Origin: CALAGB01 sp963713965
Lineage (GTDB): Bacteria; Chloroflexota; Chloroflexia; Thermomicrobiales; Thermomicrobiaceae
DNA: 64,000 nt
Assembly (NCBI GenBank): GCA_963713965.1
Contig: OY970217.1
Span: 248,001-312,000 of the forward strand
Direction: 5' to 3'
The number at the start of each line of letters is the position of its first letter. Positions within the stretch are counted from its first letter, which is position 1. The translations under genes and the position numbers were made by a program. The notes below the pieces were generated by a model. That model ran no database searches and had not been told where the DNA came from. It saw nothing but the letters and a program-made list of their open reading frames with translations. Below, piece by piece: positions 7,625 to 16,161 of this stretch.

Positions 7625-8836
7625 TTATGACTCCGGAATCAGCCGTGCCCACCTCAGTGGACCAACCTGCAACACGGCCGGTTTTGTCAGTGTGATCGTT
7701 GCGTTCGGATCGGTGATGCGTTCTCCGTCGAGCCGCACGGCCTTGCCATCGATGAGCCTACGCGCCTCATTGCCCGAGTTTGCCATCCCCGCGTTCAAGA
7801 TGACTGAGATGATGCGAGTCTCAGGAGCCACGGTGAATTCGTCGAGTTCGGTCGGCATTTCATGCTGTCGGAAGACTCGATCAAACTCCTCGCGTGCTTC
7901 CTGTGCCGACTGCGCGTCGTGGAGGTCGGTCACGATGTTTACCGCCAACTGGTCCTTGATGTCTCGGGGATTCATCTCACCACGCTCGGCGGCGGCCAGC
8001 AACCGCTTCACTTCGTCGATGGGAACATCAGTCAGCAACCGAAAGTACTCGGACATGGCCGTGTCGGGAATCGACATAACCTTTCCGTACATCGCGTTCG
8101 GCGGCTCGTTTACTCCAATGTAGTTGTCGAGGCTCTTACTCATCTTCTGGGTGCCATCGGTGCCGGTCAGAAGTGGCCAGGTCAAGATGTTCTGCGGCTC
8201 CTGATCCATGTCACGCTGGATGTCTCGACCTACCAGGAGATTGAACGTCTGATCTGTCCCGCCGACCTCGACGTCCGCGTGCACCGCTACCGAATCGTAC
8301 GCCTGCAGCAGGGGATAGAGGAGCTCAGTGATGGCGATCGGAGAGCCCTGAGAGTAGCGGTTGGCGAAGTCCTCGCGTTCGAGCATGCGCGCTACCGTGT
8401 ACTTGCTCGTCAACTGGATGACGTCGGTCAGCGAGAACTTCCCAAACCAGGCGCTCTGTCGAACAACCTCGGCTCGTTCCGTATCGACCACCTTCGAAAA
8501 TTGATCGAGGTACGTTTGCGCGTTGTGCTCCACCTCTTCAACTGTCAGCATCTGCCGTTGGGCGGAGCGGCCGGATGGATCACCGATACGGGCAGTCCAA
8601 TCCCCAACGATGACCACGACCCTGTGGCCGAGCTCCTGGAACTCGCGAAGCTTTCGAAAGCCGGCGTAATGACCGAGATGAATGTCCGGACGTGTTGGAT
8701 CAACACCAAACTTCACTCGTAGCGGTTTGCTGCCGAGCAGCTTTTTCTTGAGGTCGTCCCGGACGATGACGTCCGCGACCGCCCGCGTCAGCAGCGTCTC
8801 CGCCGCGGCGTCTCGGTCCGCCAGGCTACCTGTCAC
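7625..8836 (-). CDS. tyrS: tyrosyl-tRNA synthetase
   Basis: This 403-residue class I synthetase charges tRNA-Tyr. It shows the HIGH-type motif HLGH in PDIHLGHYAG, the KMSKS loop in GTQKMSKSLDN, and a C-terminal S4 RNA-binding domain starting near GNEARRLIDGKAVRLDG. The short spacing and HLGH place it in the shorter TyrZ-like group. The GTG start lies within the last codons of ribF (11-base overlap), with AAGGAG nine bases upstream, so it is the last gene of the rbfA-nrnA-truB-ribF-tyrS unit. No T-box-like leader is present. Confidence 0.95.
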   Translation of the reverse strand: MTGSLADRDAAAETLLTRAVADVIVRDDLKKKLLGSKPLRVKFGVDPTRPDIHLGHYAGFRKLREFQELGHRVVVIVGDWTARIGDPSGRSAQRQMLTVEEVEHNAQTYLDQFSKVVDTERAEVVRQSAWFGKFSLTDVIQLTSKYTVARMLEREDFANRYSQGSPIAITELLYPLLQAYDSVAVHADVEVGGTDQTFNLLVGRDIQRDMDQEPQNILTWPLLTGTDGTQKMSKSLDNYIGVNEPPNAMYGKVMSIPDTAMSEYFRLLTDVPIDEVKRLLAAAERGEMNPRDIKDQLAVNIVTDLHDAQSAQEAREEFDRVFRQHEMPTELDEFTVAPETRIISVILNAGMANSGNEARRLIDGKAVRLDGERITDPNATITLTKPAVLQVGPLRWARLIPES

Positions 8837-9830
8837 CGGTCAATGCTCCTTTTCCAATTCCCAGAATCGCTCGAAGAGCGTCTCCCGGCCACGTGACATC
8901 GATGTCGGCGATCATCCGTTCGGTCTCGCGTTGATCTCGGTGCATCTGCGCGACCAGGGCGTCGGCCGATTCGAACCACTGATCTCCGCGCACACGATCA
9001 ACGAAGAGGACCGTAAGCACAGAGCCATAGAGATCGCCACTGAAATCGATCAAGTTGACCTCGACCGCGCGCGATTCCTCCTCGAATGTCGGATTGGTAC
9101 CCATGTAGACCATGGACGGGATCAACTCATCGCTCGTCGCGGTCCGGGTCATCGCCGCATAAATGCCGTCGGCGGGAACAATTACGTTGTCAAGAACGCG
9201 CAAGTTGGCGGTCGGAAAACCGAGCTGTCGGCCACGGCGCTTGCCCTGGGTCACCATTCCTCTGAGAAAGAAGGGACGGCCGAGAAGGTCCGCAGCGTGT
9301 TTGACGTCTCCATCGCCGAGCCGGGCACGAACGAGGCTGCTGCTGAAATCGGAACGCGCGTCGCCAATACGGTCGATAATGCGCACGGTATAACCGTACT
9401 CACGTCCGAGTTGACGCAATACATCGGGATTGCCGGAACGATTGTGACCGAACGCGAAATCGGCGCCGACGATGATCTCGGTGGGATGAAGGGCGACGAC
9501 GACCTGTTTGATGAATTCAGCTGGATCGAGAGCAGCCACCTCTCGCGAGAAGGGAACGGGAATGACCTCGTCGACTCCGAGGCCTCGCATGAGTTCGAGC
9601 CGGTCAGGAGTGGAGGTCAATCGGGGAAGCCGAGACTCTGGTCGAAGCACTTCGAGCGGTAACGGATCGAACGTCAGCACGGCCGAACGATCTCCGCGCT
9701 GTTTGGCGGAGGAGACGACTGCCTCAATGAGATGCTGATGACCGAGATGGACGCCGTCAAAGTTGCCGATAGTGATGACGTGATGAGCGCCAGCGCTCTG
9801 TTCGCGGTCAGGAAAAAGCTGCGGGCTCAC
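8826..9830 (-). CDS. ribF: bifunctional riboflavin kinase/FMN adenylyltransferase
   Basis: RibF makes FMN from riboflavin and then FAD. The N-terminal nucleotidyltransferase domain has GNFDGVHLGHQ, and SSLVRARLGDGDV leads into the C-terminal kinase domain with KRRGRQLGFPTANL and YMGTNPTFEEESRAVEVNLIDF. At 334 residues it is near the usual 310. The GTG start at 9830 has GGAGG at correct spacing; it begins 16 bases after the truB stop. ribF next to truB in an infB-rbfA cluster is a classic bacterial arrangement. Confidence 0.94.
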   Translation of the reverse strand: MSPQLFPDREQSAGAHHVITIGNFDGVHLGHQHLIEAVVSSAKQRGDRSAVLTFDPLPLEVLRPESRLPRLTSTPDRLELMRGLGVDEVIPVPFSREVAALDPAEFIKQVVVALHPTEIIVGADFAFGHNRSGNPDVLRQLGREYGYTVRIIDRIGDARSDFSSSLVRARLGDGDVKHAADLLGRPFFLRGMVTQGKRRGRQLGFPTANLRVLDNVIVPADGIYAAMTRTATSDELIPSMVYMGTNPTFEEESRAVEVNLIDFSGDLYGSVLTVLFVDRVRGDQWFESADALVAQMHRDQRETERMIADIDVTWPGDALRAILGIGKGALTGDR

Positions 9831-9846
9831 CCGCGTCCTCCCATGA

Positions 9847-10740
9847 TCAATCGTGCACGACGATTCGAGGCTGGTAGACCGATTCAGTTGGAACGAATTG
9901 ACCCGCGCCTAGCCAGCTACCATCGGGCCGGAACGCATGCGCCGTTGCGCGATTCCTGTCTGCGATGTTCGCGGCCACCGGTCGCCCATCATACCATGAG
10001 CGGACGCCGTCGGAATCGAGCAACAGCGCCCGAGAATCGATCGGAATGACGGCCGGATGTTGGGCAAATGAGGCGAACGTTCCCGGCGAAAGCTCTTGCT
10101 CCAACTGCTCCATCGGCCAAGCATCGGACAGCTCAAACGATCCGGAGCTCGCCCGAAGCAGATAGTGTAGGTAGCCGCCAATGGCAAGCTCTCCGCCGAT
10201 GTCTCGCGCCAGCGATCGAATGTAGGTTCCAGCTGAGCATTCGATGTCAAGCAAGAGGTCCGGGAAGCCGAACTCGATGACGCTGAGCGAATGAATCGTG
10301 ATGGTTCTCGATGGAACGTCAACGTCGACCCCTTGTCGCGCCAGACGATAGAGTGGCTGGCCGTGAACTTTGACAGCCGAATGGGCTGGTGGAATCTGGC
10401 TTTGTTCTCCCCGAAACCGCGCTACCACTCGATCAACGTCGTCTCGCGATGGCAATGACATTTGGGCCACGATTGCCGCGGGCCCCTCGATGTCTCCGCT
10501 GATCGACTCCACGCCCAACACGACGTGGGCGAGATATCGTTTGGGTGAATCGGCAAGGTAAGTTAGGAGCTTGGTGGCGCGACCGACCGCGATGACGAGG
10601 ACGCCTTCCGCGGCGGGGTCCAGCGTTCCGGCATGCCCGACCCTGCGGGTCTTGAGCAGTCGGCGGATGCGTGCCACGACATCGTGCGAGGTGACTCCAC
10701 GGGGCTTGTCTACGATGAGCAGACCGTGGATATCAGCCAT
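9847..10740 (-). CDS. truB: tRNA pseudouridine(55) synthase
   Basis: TruB converts U55 of tRNAs to pseudouridine. The catalytic aspartate is in GHAGTLDPAAEGVL, the protein starts GLLIVDKPRGVTSHDVV, and the later conserved segments are PPAHSAVKVHGQPLYRLAR and SAGTYIRSLARDIG. It has 297 residues. I use the ATG at 10740, which shares its A with the TGA of the upstream nrnA (TGATG), implying coupled translation; a TTG one codon earlier is possible. Confidence 0.95.
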   Translation of the reverse strand: MADIHGLLIVDKPRGVTSHDVVARIRRLLKTRRVGHAGTLDPAAEGVLVIAVGRATKLLTYLADSPKRYLAHVVLGVESISGDIEGPAAIVAQMSLPSRDDVDRVVARFRGEQSQIPPAHSAVKVHGQPLYRLARQGVDVDVPSRTITIHSLSVIEFGFPDLLLDIECSAGTYIRSLARDIGGELAIGGYLHYLLRASSGSFELSDAWPMEQLEQELSPGTFASFAQHPAVIPIDSRALLLDSDGVRSWYDGRPVAANIADRNRATAHAFRPDGSWLGAGQFVPTESVYQPRIVVHD

Positions 10741-11777
10741 CAAGATGGGGTAATGTCGAAGTTGCGATCGGCGACCCGCCTCGAAATGTCGCGTAAGAAG
10801 TTGTCACGTGACTCTTCACCGGGCGGGAGGCTGCATCCTGCGGCGCGGCTATGGCCGCCACCGCCGTAGAGCTGCGCCAACTTGGCAACGTCGACATCGT
10901 CGGCAATGGCTCGCAGGCTGGCTCTCCAACCACCGGGATTTTGATACAGCAGGATCCCAACGGTAGCTTCTCTCGTCCCAGCGATGAAGTTGACGATGCC
11001 TTCACCTTCTGACGATAGCGCGCCACTCTCCTTGAGCATGTCAGGCGTGATCTCGGTCCAAACGACAGGTCCGAGCATGGTCGCTCTTCGCAGCGCATGA
11101 CCCCAGAGGCGTACGGTGGAGTAGGGCTTCACCCTGAAGAGGCTGTCGACGATGGCGACGATGTCCGCCTTGCAGTCGACCAAGTCCGCGGCGACCCTGA
11201 GGGTGCGACTCGTCGTACTGGGTGTCTTGAGCCCCAGCGTGTCGCCGTAGATGCCTGCGGCGAGACAGGTAGCCACCTCAGGACTGATTTTGACGTCCAG
11301 TTCTGTGAACATCATGGTAAGGATCTCGCAGGTTGCGGCGGCCCTTGGATCGACGACGAATGCAACACCGAAGCCGTTATTGGTGACGTGGTGATCCACG
11401 CTGACCAGCGGCACACTGCCGTCAAACCAGGAATTGTGCTTGTAGTAAAGCGGTCCCATGCGGTGGAGTTCAGCGCAATCGACAACAAAGATGGCGTCGA
11501 ATTCCGATCGCTCGATCTCGCTCGGACTCCTCAACCGGTCCGCACCTGGTAGAAAAACCAAGGTGTCCGGCAGATCGCCGTCTCCCACCGCTGGTATGAC
11601 GTTTTTTCCTTTGGAAGCCAGAAGATCGGCGACCGCAAGCGCGGACGACACGGCGTCTGCGTCCGGATGCGCGTGTGTGGCGATGAGCAGACTCGTTGAC
11701 TGCGAAACCACGTCCCAAATCTGGCCGAACGAAGCGGCGATCGTCTGATCGCTGGACACCTTGTCCGTTGCCGACAT
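10740..11777 (-). CDS. nrnA: DHH/DHHA1 phosphoesterase, NrnA-like (oligoribonuclease/pAp phosphatase)
   Basis: NrnA-type enzymes degrade short RNA oligomers and dephosphorylate pAp, using two metal ions. The DHH domain has the metal motifs IATHAHPDADAVSSAL, FVVDCAE and the signature VSVDHHVTN; the DHHA1 domain ends with LYGGGGHSRAAGCSLP. The start is uncertain: the ATG at 11777 lies four bases after the rbfA stop, while an ATG at 11801 would overlap rbfA and has AGGTGA very close upstream. nrnA between rbfA and truB is a common bacterial order. Confidence 0.9.
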   Translation of the reverse strand: MSATDKVSSDQTIAASFGQIWDVVSQSTSLLIATHAHPDADAVSSALAVADLLASKGKNVIPAVGDGDLPDTLVFLPGADRLRSPSEIERSEFDAIFVVDCAELHRMGPLYYKHNSWFDGSVPLVSVDHHVTNNGFGVAFVVDPRAAATCEILTMMFTELDVKISPEVATCLAAGIYGDTLGLKTPSTTSRTLRVAADLVDCKADIVAIVDSLFRVKPYSTVRLWGHALRRATMLGPVVWTEITPDMLKESGALSSEGEGIVNFIAGTREATVGILLYQNPGGWRASLRAIADDVDVAKLAQLYGGGGHSRAAGCSLPPGEESRDNFLRDISRRVADRNFDITPS

Positions 11778-11781
11778 GGAA

Positions 11782-12177
11782 TCAGTCACGTTTCTCTTCA
11801 TCCTCACCTTGCGCGGAATGCTCCGCGACTTCGTCACTATGGCGAATCTCATTGAGCGTCTTCGTCATTTGTTCCGCGCGTCGCATTGAGTAATCGGCCA
11901 CGAAAGAAATCTCCGGAATGTGGCGCGTATGCATTCGTGGCTTGAGAACATGACGAACGAAACCCGCCGCACCGTTTAGCGCGGTGACCGCGGCCGCGAA
12001 CTCGTCGTCTGTACCAAGGACGGATACGAACGCGCGCGCATGTCGCAGATCCGGACTTACGTCCACATGCGTGATGCTGACCAGCCCCAATCTCGGGTCT
12101 TTCAGTTCGCGAAGCATGATCTCGCTGATCTCTTCGCGCAAGAATTCAGCTACCTGTTGTTGCCGTCGAGAGCTCAC
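11782..12177 (-). CDS. rbfA: ribosome-binding factor A
   Basis: RbfA binds the immature 30S subunit and helps 16S rRNA 5'-end maturation. The 131-residue protein starts RRQQQVAEFLREEISEIM, followed by LKDPRLGLVSITHVDVSPDL, then the KH-like core ending in RHIPEISFVAD, and has an acidic tail. The GTG start has GGAAGGA nine bases upstream. It begins after a strong terminator that follows infB, so the downstream block probably has its own promoter, which I could not identify with confidence. Confidence 0.93.
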   Translation of the reverse strand: MSSRRQQQVAEFLREEISEIMLRELKDPRLGLVSITHVDVSPDLRHARAFVSVLGTDDEFAAAVTALNGAAGFVRHVLKPRMHTRHIPEISFVADYSMRRAEQMTKTLNEIRHSDEVAEHSAQGEDEEKRD

Positions 12178-12222
12178 CTTAGTGATTCCTTCCGTTCGAC
12201 GCGATGAGCGTGCGGCGACCGA

Positions 12223-12260
12223 ATAAAAAGACGAGCCCCGAGAATCTCGGAGCCCGTCTT
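12223..12260 (-). terminator. rho-independent terminator after infB
   Basis: On the minus strand AAGACGGGCTCCGAG pairs with CTCGGGGCTCGTCTT (13 of 15 pairs, loop ATT) and runs into TTTTTATT. It lies seven bases after the infB stop and separates nusA-rnpM-infB from rbfA-tyrS. Confidence 0.88.
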
Positions 12261-12267
12261 CCGTTCG

Positions 12268-14175
12268 CTACAGGGTTCGGGCGACCTCTTCAGTGTGATA
12301 GAACTCGATTTGGTCGCTAACCTCTATGTCATTGAACCCGTCAATGGTGATGCCGCATTCGTAACCAGCTTGCACCTCGCGGACGTCGTCCTTGAAGCGC
12401 TTCAACGACGCCACAACGCCGTCGTGGAGCACGGTGCCGTTTCGCAGGATCCGGACGTGTGCGTTGCGGTTGGCCTTGCCATCGAGGACGTAGAGTCCAG
12501 CAACGACGTCACGGGTCGGCAGGCGGAAGGTGTCGCGAACCTCGGCGTATCCGTCGGTCACTTCCTTCTGCTCCGGCGACAGCAGACCGGTCATCGCCGC
12601 GCGCATTTCGTCGACCAGGTTGTAGATGATGTTGTAGTAGCGAATGTCGACGCCCGCATTGTCGGCGGCGCGTCTCGCGGCGGCGTCCGGCCGGACGTTG
12701 AACCCGATGATGATGGCGCGAGAGGCGACGGCCAGCATCACGTCCGATTCGGATATGGCGCCGTTACCGGTGTGCACCACCTTGACTCCGACGGTGGACG
12801 ACTCCTCATTCAACTTCATCAGGGTGCCCTGGATCGCTTCGAGCGAACCTTGCACGTCCGCTTTCAGGACGACACGCAGTTCCTGCGTTTCGCCTTCCTG
12901 AACGTGCGAGTAGATCTCGTCGAGCTTGATCACGCGCGTCTCGGTAAACGCCTCAGCCCGTCGTTGTCGTGTGCGCTCTTCGGCGAGTGTTCGGGCACTC
13001 TTCTCGTCTTCGACAACCTGAAGAATATCTCCGGCCTCAGGAACGTCGAGAAGTCCGAGAATCTCCACAGGCATGGCGGGCTCGGCCCGACGCATCTTGT
13101 GATTCCGGTCGTCGTTCATGGCCTTGATGCGGCCCCAGGTAGCGCCGACGACAACAATATCTCGAATGCTGAGCGTTCCAGATTGGATGAGTGCGGTAGC
13201 AACGGGACCACGGCTGCGGTCGATCTTGGCCTCAATGATGACGCCAATGGCCGGTTTGTGCGGGTTGGCCTTCAGATCCTGAAGATCGGCAACCAACAGG
13301 ATCATCTCGAGCAATTCGTCGATGCCGAGCTTCTCTTTCGCCGAAATCTCGACGAAGGGAACGTCGCCGCCGTAGTTCTCTGGGATGACACCGATGTCGG
13401 ACAGTTGCTGTTTGACGCGGTCCGGATTCGCCGAAGGCAGGTCGATCTTGTTGACCGCTACGATAATCGGCACGTTGGCCGCACGTGCGTGGTTGACGGC
13501 CTCGCGCGTCTGAGGCATCACGCCGTCATCCGCGGCGACCACCAATACCGCGATATCGGTCACCTGCGCTCCACGAGCACGCATGGCTGTGAACGCTTCG
13601 TGTCCCGGCGTGTCGAGGAACGTGATCTTGCGACCCTGAATATCGACCTGGTAAGCGCCGATATGCTGCGTAATCCCGCCGGCCTCTCCCTCGGCAACGT
13701 TGGTTTCTCGAATCGCATCGAGAAGCTTCGTCTTGCCGTGGTCGACGTGACCCATGATTGTGACCACCGGTGGCCGCGTGATGGCGTCAGGATCGGTCGC
13801 GCCTTCAACTCGGCGAGTCTCGACCGCGGCGTTCGCATGCTGAACGACCTCCGGAACGTGCTCTTCGGTCTCAAAGCCGAGATCGGCCGCCACACCGGAC
13901 GCGGTATCGAAGTCGATCTGCTGATTAATATTGGCCATGATGCTTCGGCCCATGAGGTTCTTGATGACCTCGACCGGGTTGATGCCGAGCGCGTCGGCGA
14001 GTTCACCGACGGACATGGCGGAGCCGATGACAACTGGCCCGGCTGGCGGAGCGGGCCTGCGACCTTCCATAACCTGAGTGCCACGGCCGCCTGGCTGTGA
14101 TGCTGGGTTGTTACGATCTCGCGAGGAACGATTCCGTCCTCCGCCGCGACCACCTCTTCGACGATTTTGACTCAC
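12268..14175 (-). CDS. infB: translation initiation factor IF-2
   Basis: IF-2 places initiator tRNA on the 30S subunit and promotes subunit joining. The G1 box is GHVDHGKT, followed by DTPGHEAF (G3) and NKIDLP (G4), then the C-terminal beta-barrel domains ending EFYHTEEVARTL. At 635 residues it has only a short Arg/Gly-rich N-terminal extension (RRRGGRGGGRNR) before the IF2_N domain. I start at the GTG of 14175 because AAGGAGG lies five bases upstream; the ATG at 14199 would make that site part of the gene. It follows rnpM by 23 bases. Confidence 0.95.
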   Translation of the reverse strand: MSQNRRRGGRGGGRNRSSRDRNNPASQPGGRGTQVMEGRRPAPPAGPVVIGSAMSVGELADALGINPVEVIKNLMGRSIMANINQQIDFDTASGVAADLGFETEEHVPEVVQHANAAVETRRVEGATDPDAITRPPVVTIMGHVDHGKTKLLDAIRETNVAEGEAGGITQHIGAYQVDIQGRKITFLDTPGHEAFTAMRARGAQVTDIAVLVVAADDGVMPQTREAVNHARAANVPIIVAVNKIDLPSANPDRVKQQLSDIGVIPENYGGDVPFVEISAKEKLGIDELLEMILLVADLQDLKANPHKPAIGVIIEAKIDRSRGPVATALIQSGTLSIRDIVVVGATWGRIKAMNDDRNHKMRRAEPAMPVEILGLLDVPEAGDILQVVEDEKSARTLAEERTRQRRAEAFTETRVIKLDEIYSHVQEGETQELRVVLKADVQGSLEAIQGTLMKLNEESSTVGVKVVHTGNGAISESDVMLAVASRAIIIGFNVRPDAAARRAADNAGVDIRYYNIIYNLVDEMRAAMTGLLSPEQKEVTDGYAEVRDTFRLPTRDVVAGLYVLDGKANRNAHVRILRNGTVLHDGVVASLKRFKDDVREVQAGYECGITIDGFNDIEVSDQIEFYHTEEVARTL

Positions 14176-14198
14176 TAAGTCCTCCTTATGGCGCGGCA

Positions 14199-14531
14199 TC
14201 AGTCTTGTGCGGCGTCGTCCCTCCGGAAGTGCTCATCGGCGTACGTCAGTAGCCGATTTCGAAAATCCGAATCGATCTCCGTCTTCAGCGCTCGGTCGAG
14301 TGCGTTTCCGGTTGCGGCGCGTTCCCAACACGAAAATTTGGTGCACAGATAGGCGCCGCGTCCGTTTCGCTTGCCGGTTGGATCGATTTGGACTCCTTCA
14401 TCAGGGGTCCGAACGACGCGCACGAACTGTCGCTTTGCGTCTTTCTCGCGACAAACCACACACGTTCGCAACGGAACGTGCTTTGGGCGAGATCCTTTGC
14501 GCCTCGCTTGCGCTCCGATGCTCTCAGACAT
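14199..14531 (-). CDS. rnpM: YlxR/RnpM family RNA-binding protein
   Basis: This 110-residue protein has the YlxR core RTCVVCREKDAKRQFVRVV and GRGAYLC. YlxR proteins are encoded between nusA and infB in many bacteria; in Bacillus the protein (RnpM) binds and modulates RNase P. The core is preceded by a basic N-terminal stretch (ARRKGSRPKH). The gene starts 42 bases after nusA and ends 23 bases before the infB start, so all three are cotranscribed. Confidence 0.9.
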   Translation of the reverse strand: MSESIGAQARRKGSRPKHVPLRTCVVCREKDAKRQFVRVVRTPDEGVQIDPTGKRNGRGAYLCTKFSCWERAATGNALDRALKTEIDSDFRNRLLTYADEHFRRDDAAQD

Positions 14532-14573
14532 GCTCTTACCTCCGACGTCGTCACGTCTTGGCGCCGCCGGTTG

Positions 14574-15899
14574 CTAGCGATTGACGGGTGATTCAGTCTC
14601 TTCCGTGACCGGAATCTCAGCGGTCGTCTCGAAGTCGAAACGCGCCCGCAGATCTCGGTTGTAATAGACGTTGAGGACCCCGTCTTCCACCTCAACGTCG
14701 ACGCTCATATTGATCAAATCTTCGGGCAGCGGTCCGAAGTCCTTCTCGCGAACGTTGATCATGGCGTCTGCCTTGACCAATCGCGGCTGCCGGCCCAGGC
14801 TCATCATGTCATCCGGTACACCGGCCAACGCCTCACGTGCACGGATGAGGATGTCCCCATCATCGGATCGCAACGACTCCGGATCCTTGATATCGATCCG
14901 CCAGCCTGTCAGCTTATACGCTAGACGTGCGTTCTGACCATCTTTGCCAATGGCCAGCGACATCTGATCGGTGGGCACGATGACTCGCGCAACCTTCTCT
15001 TCTTCATTCAATGAGACGCTGATCGGCTTGGCCGGGCTCAGCGCGTTGGAGATGAAGTTCGGCAAGTCTGGCGACCACTCGATGACGTCGATCTTCTCGC
15101 CGTAGAGCTCATTGACGATGTTCTGGATGCGCACTCCGCGAACACCGACGCAGGATCCAACGGGATCGACCTTCTCTTGACGTGCGGCGACGGCAACCTT
15201 TGATCGCAGGCCGGGCTCACGCGCAACGGCCATTATCTCGACCGCTCCACTAAAGATCTCCGGCACTTCGAGCTCGAAGAGCCGCTTGATCAGGTTGGCG
15301 TGCGTTCGAGAAACGATCAACTGTGGTCCGCGCGGATCTTTATTGACTTCAACGAGGTAGACCTTGAGGCGTTGCCCCGGACGGTATCGCTCGTTGGCTA
15401 CCTGCTCGCGCGCCGGCATCACTGCCTCGGCCTTGCCCAGATCGACGATCACGGCTTTAGGATCGGCGCGCTGAACGATGCCGTTCAGGACCTCACCAAC
15501 GCGATCGATGTACTCGGTGTAAACTCCTTCGCGCTCGAAATCACGAATGCGCTGTAGCACCACCTGCTTGGCCGTCTGTGCCGCGATGCGTCCAAAGTTC
15601 TGAGGAGTACGATCCCATCGCACGGTGTCGCCCACGACCGCATCAGGATGTGTCTTGCGCGCTTCCTGCACGGTGACTTCAGTGTCAGGATCCTCAACCG
15701 CTTCAACAACTTGCTTCACAACGTAAATGCGAATGGCGCCGGTGGTCGGGTCCATCTCAACTTGGGCTTCTTCTTCTGTTCCCGCGATCTTTTTGTAAAC
15801 GGTCTTGAGCGCATGCTCCACCGACGACAGGACTGCTTCCCGTGGAATGCCCCGCTCAGCGGCGATCTGCGCAATGGCGGTATAGAAATCGCTCTTCAT
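14574..15899 (-). CDS. nusA: transcription termination/antitermination factor NusA
   Basis: NusA binds RNA polymerase and modulates pausing, termination and antitermination. The N-terminal domain starts MKSDFYTAIAQIAAERGIPRE; the S1 domain contains NGIVQRADPKAVIVDLGKAEA; KH1 contains GSCVGVRGVRIQNIVNEL; KH2 contains AIGKDGQNARLAYKLTGW. At 441 residues it lacks the acidic repeats of E. coli NusA. The ATG follows AAGGAGGT. rimP, normally just upstream, is missing here; nusA is the first gene of its operon and is preceded by a hairpin-U-tract structure. Confidence 0.95.
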   Translation of the reverse strand: MKSDFYTAIAQIAAERGIPREAVLSSVEHALKTVYKKIAGTEEEAQVEMDPTTGAIRIYVVKQVVEAVEDPDTEVTVQEARKTHPDAVVGDTVRWDRTPQNFGRIAAQTAKQVVLQRIRDFEREGVYTEYIDRVGEVLNGIVQRADPKAVIVDLGKAEAVMPAREQVANERYRPGQRLKVYLVEVNKDPRGPQLIVSRTHANLIKRLFELEVPEIFSGAVEIMAVAREPGLRSKVAVAARQEKVDPVGSCVGVRGVRIQNIVNELYGEKIDVIEWSPDLPNFISNALSPAKPISVSLNEEEKVARVIVPTDQMSLAIGKDGQNARLAYKLTGWRIDIKDPESLRSDDGDILIRAREALAGVPDDMMSLGRQPRLVKADAMINVREKDFGPLPEDLINMSVDVEVEDGVLNVYYNRDLRARFDFETTAEIPVTEETESPVNR

Positions 15900-15990
15900 G
15901 TTGAGGGAAACCTCCTTCGCCGACCTTTTCCTGAGTGCATACGGTGACTCGGGGTTTTGACGCTCCCGAAACGGGGATCGCCAGAGGCCA

Positions 15991-16021
15991 AGAAAAAACG
16001 AAAGTGGGCGCAGCCCACTTT
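15991..16021 (-). terminator. terminator-like attenuator in the nusA leader
   Basis: On the minus strand a perfect nine-pair stem AAAGTGGGC/GCCCACTTT with loop TGC is followed by CGTTTTTTC. No minus-strand gene lies upstream, and the predicted nusA promoter is only about 30 bases before the hairpin, so it should act inside the nusA leader. Confidence 0.65.
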
Positions 16022-16049
16022 GACCAGGGCAATGTCGATTCCTTCACGA

Positions 16050-16058
16050 AGTATATCA
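16050..16058 (-). promoter_or_regulatory. extended -10 promoter of the nusA operon
   Basis: On the minus strand TGATATACT is an extended -10; the -35 is weak. The predicted start near 16043 gives a leader of about 140 bases containing the terminator-like hairpin. Confidence 0.55.
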
Positions 16059-16107
16059 AATTCACGGGGTTTGAAACGAGCGTAAGACCGGTCCGAGAAA
16101 GCCTCCG

Positions 16108-16116
16108 TGCTATAAT
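16108..16116 (+). promoter_or_regulatory. extended -10 promoter of yvcK-gap
   Basis: TGCTATAAT is a perfect extended -10; no good -35 is seen. It points toward yvcK and is back-to-back with the nusA promoter. A GC-rich inverted repeat (GCGCGG...CCGCGC, about 16120-16142) lies in the leader. Confidence 0.6.
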
Positions 16117-16161
16117 TCTGCGCGGCCAGTTACGGTCCGCGCGGGAGCAACAGGGGGATGA

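Noticed and set aside
12295..14100. 601-codon open frame on the plus strand opposite infB
   Set aside because: It is an antisense shadow of the strongly conserved IF-2 gene; its protein has no recognisable motif and its length follows from codon bias.
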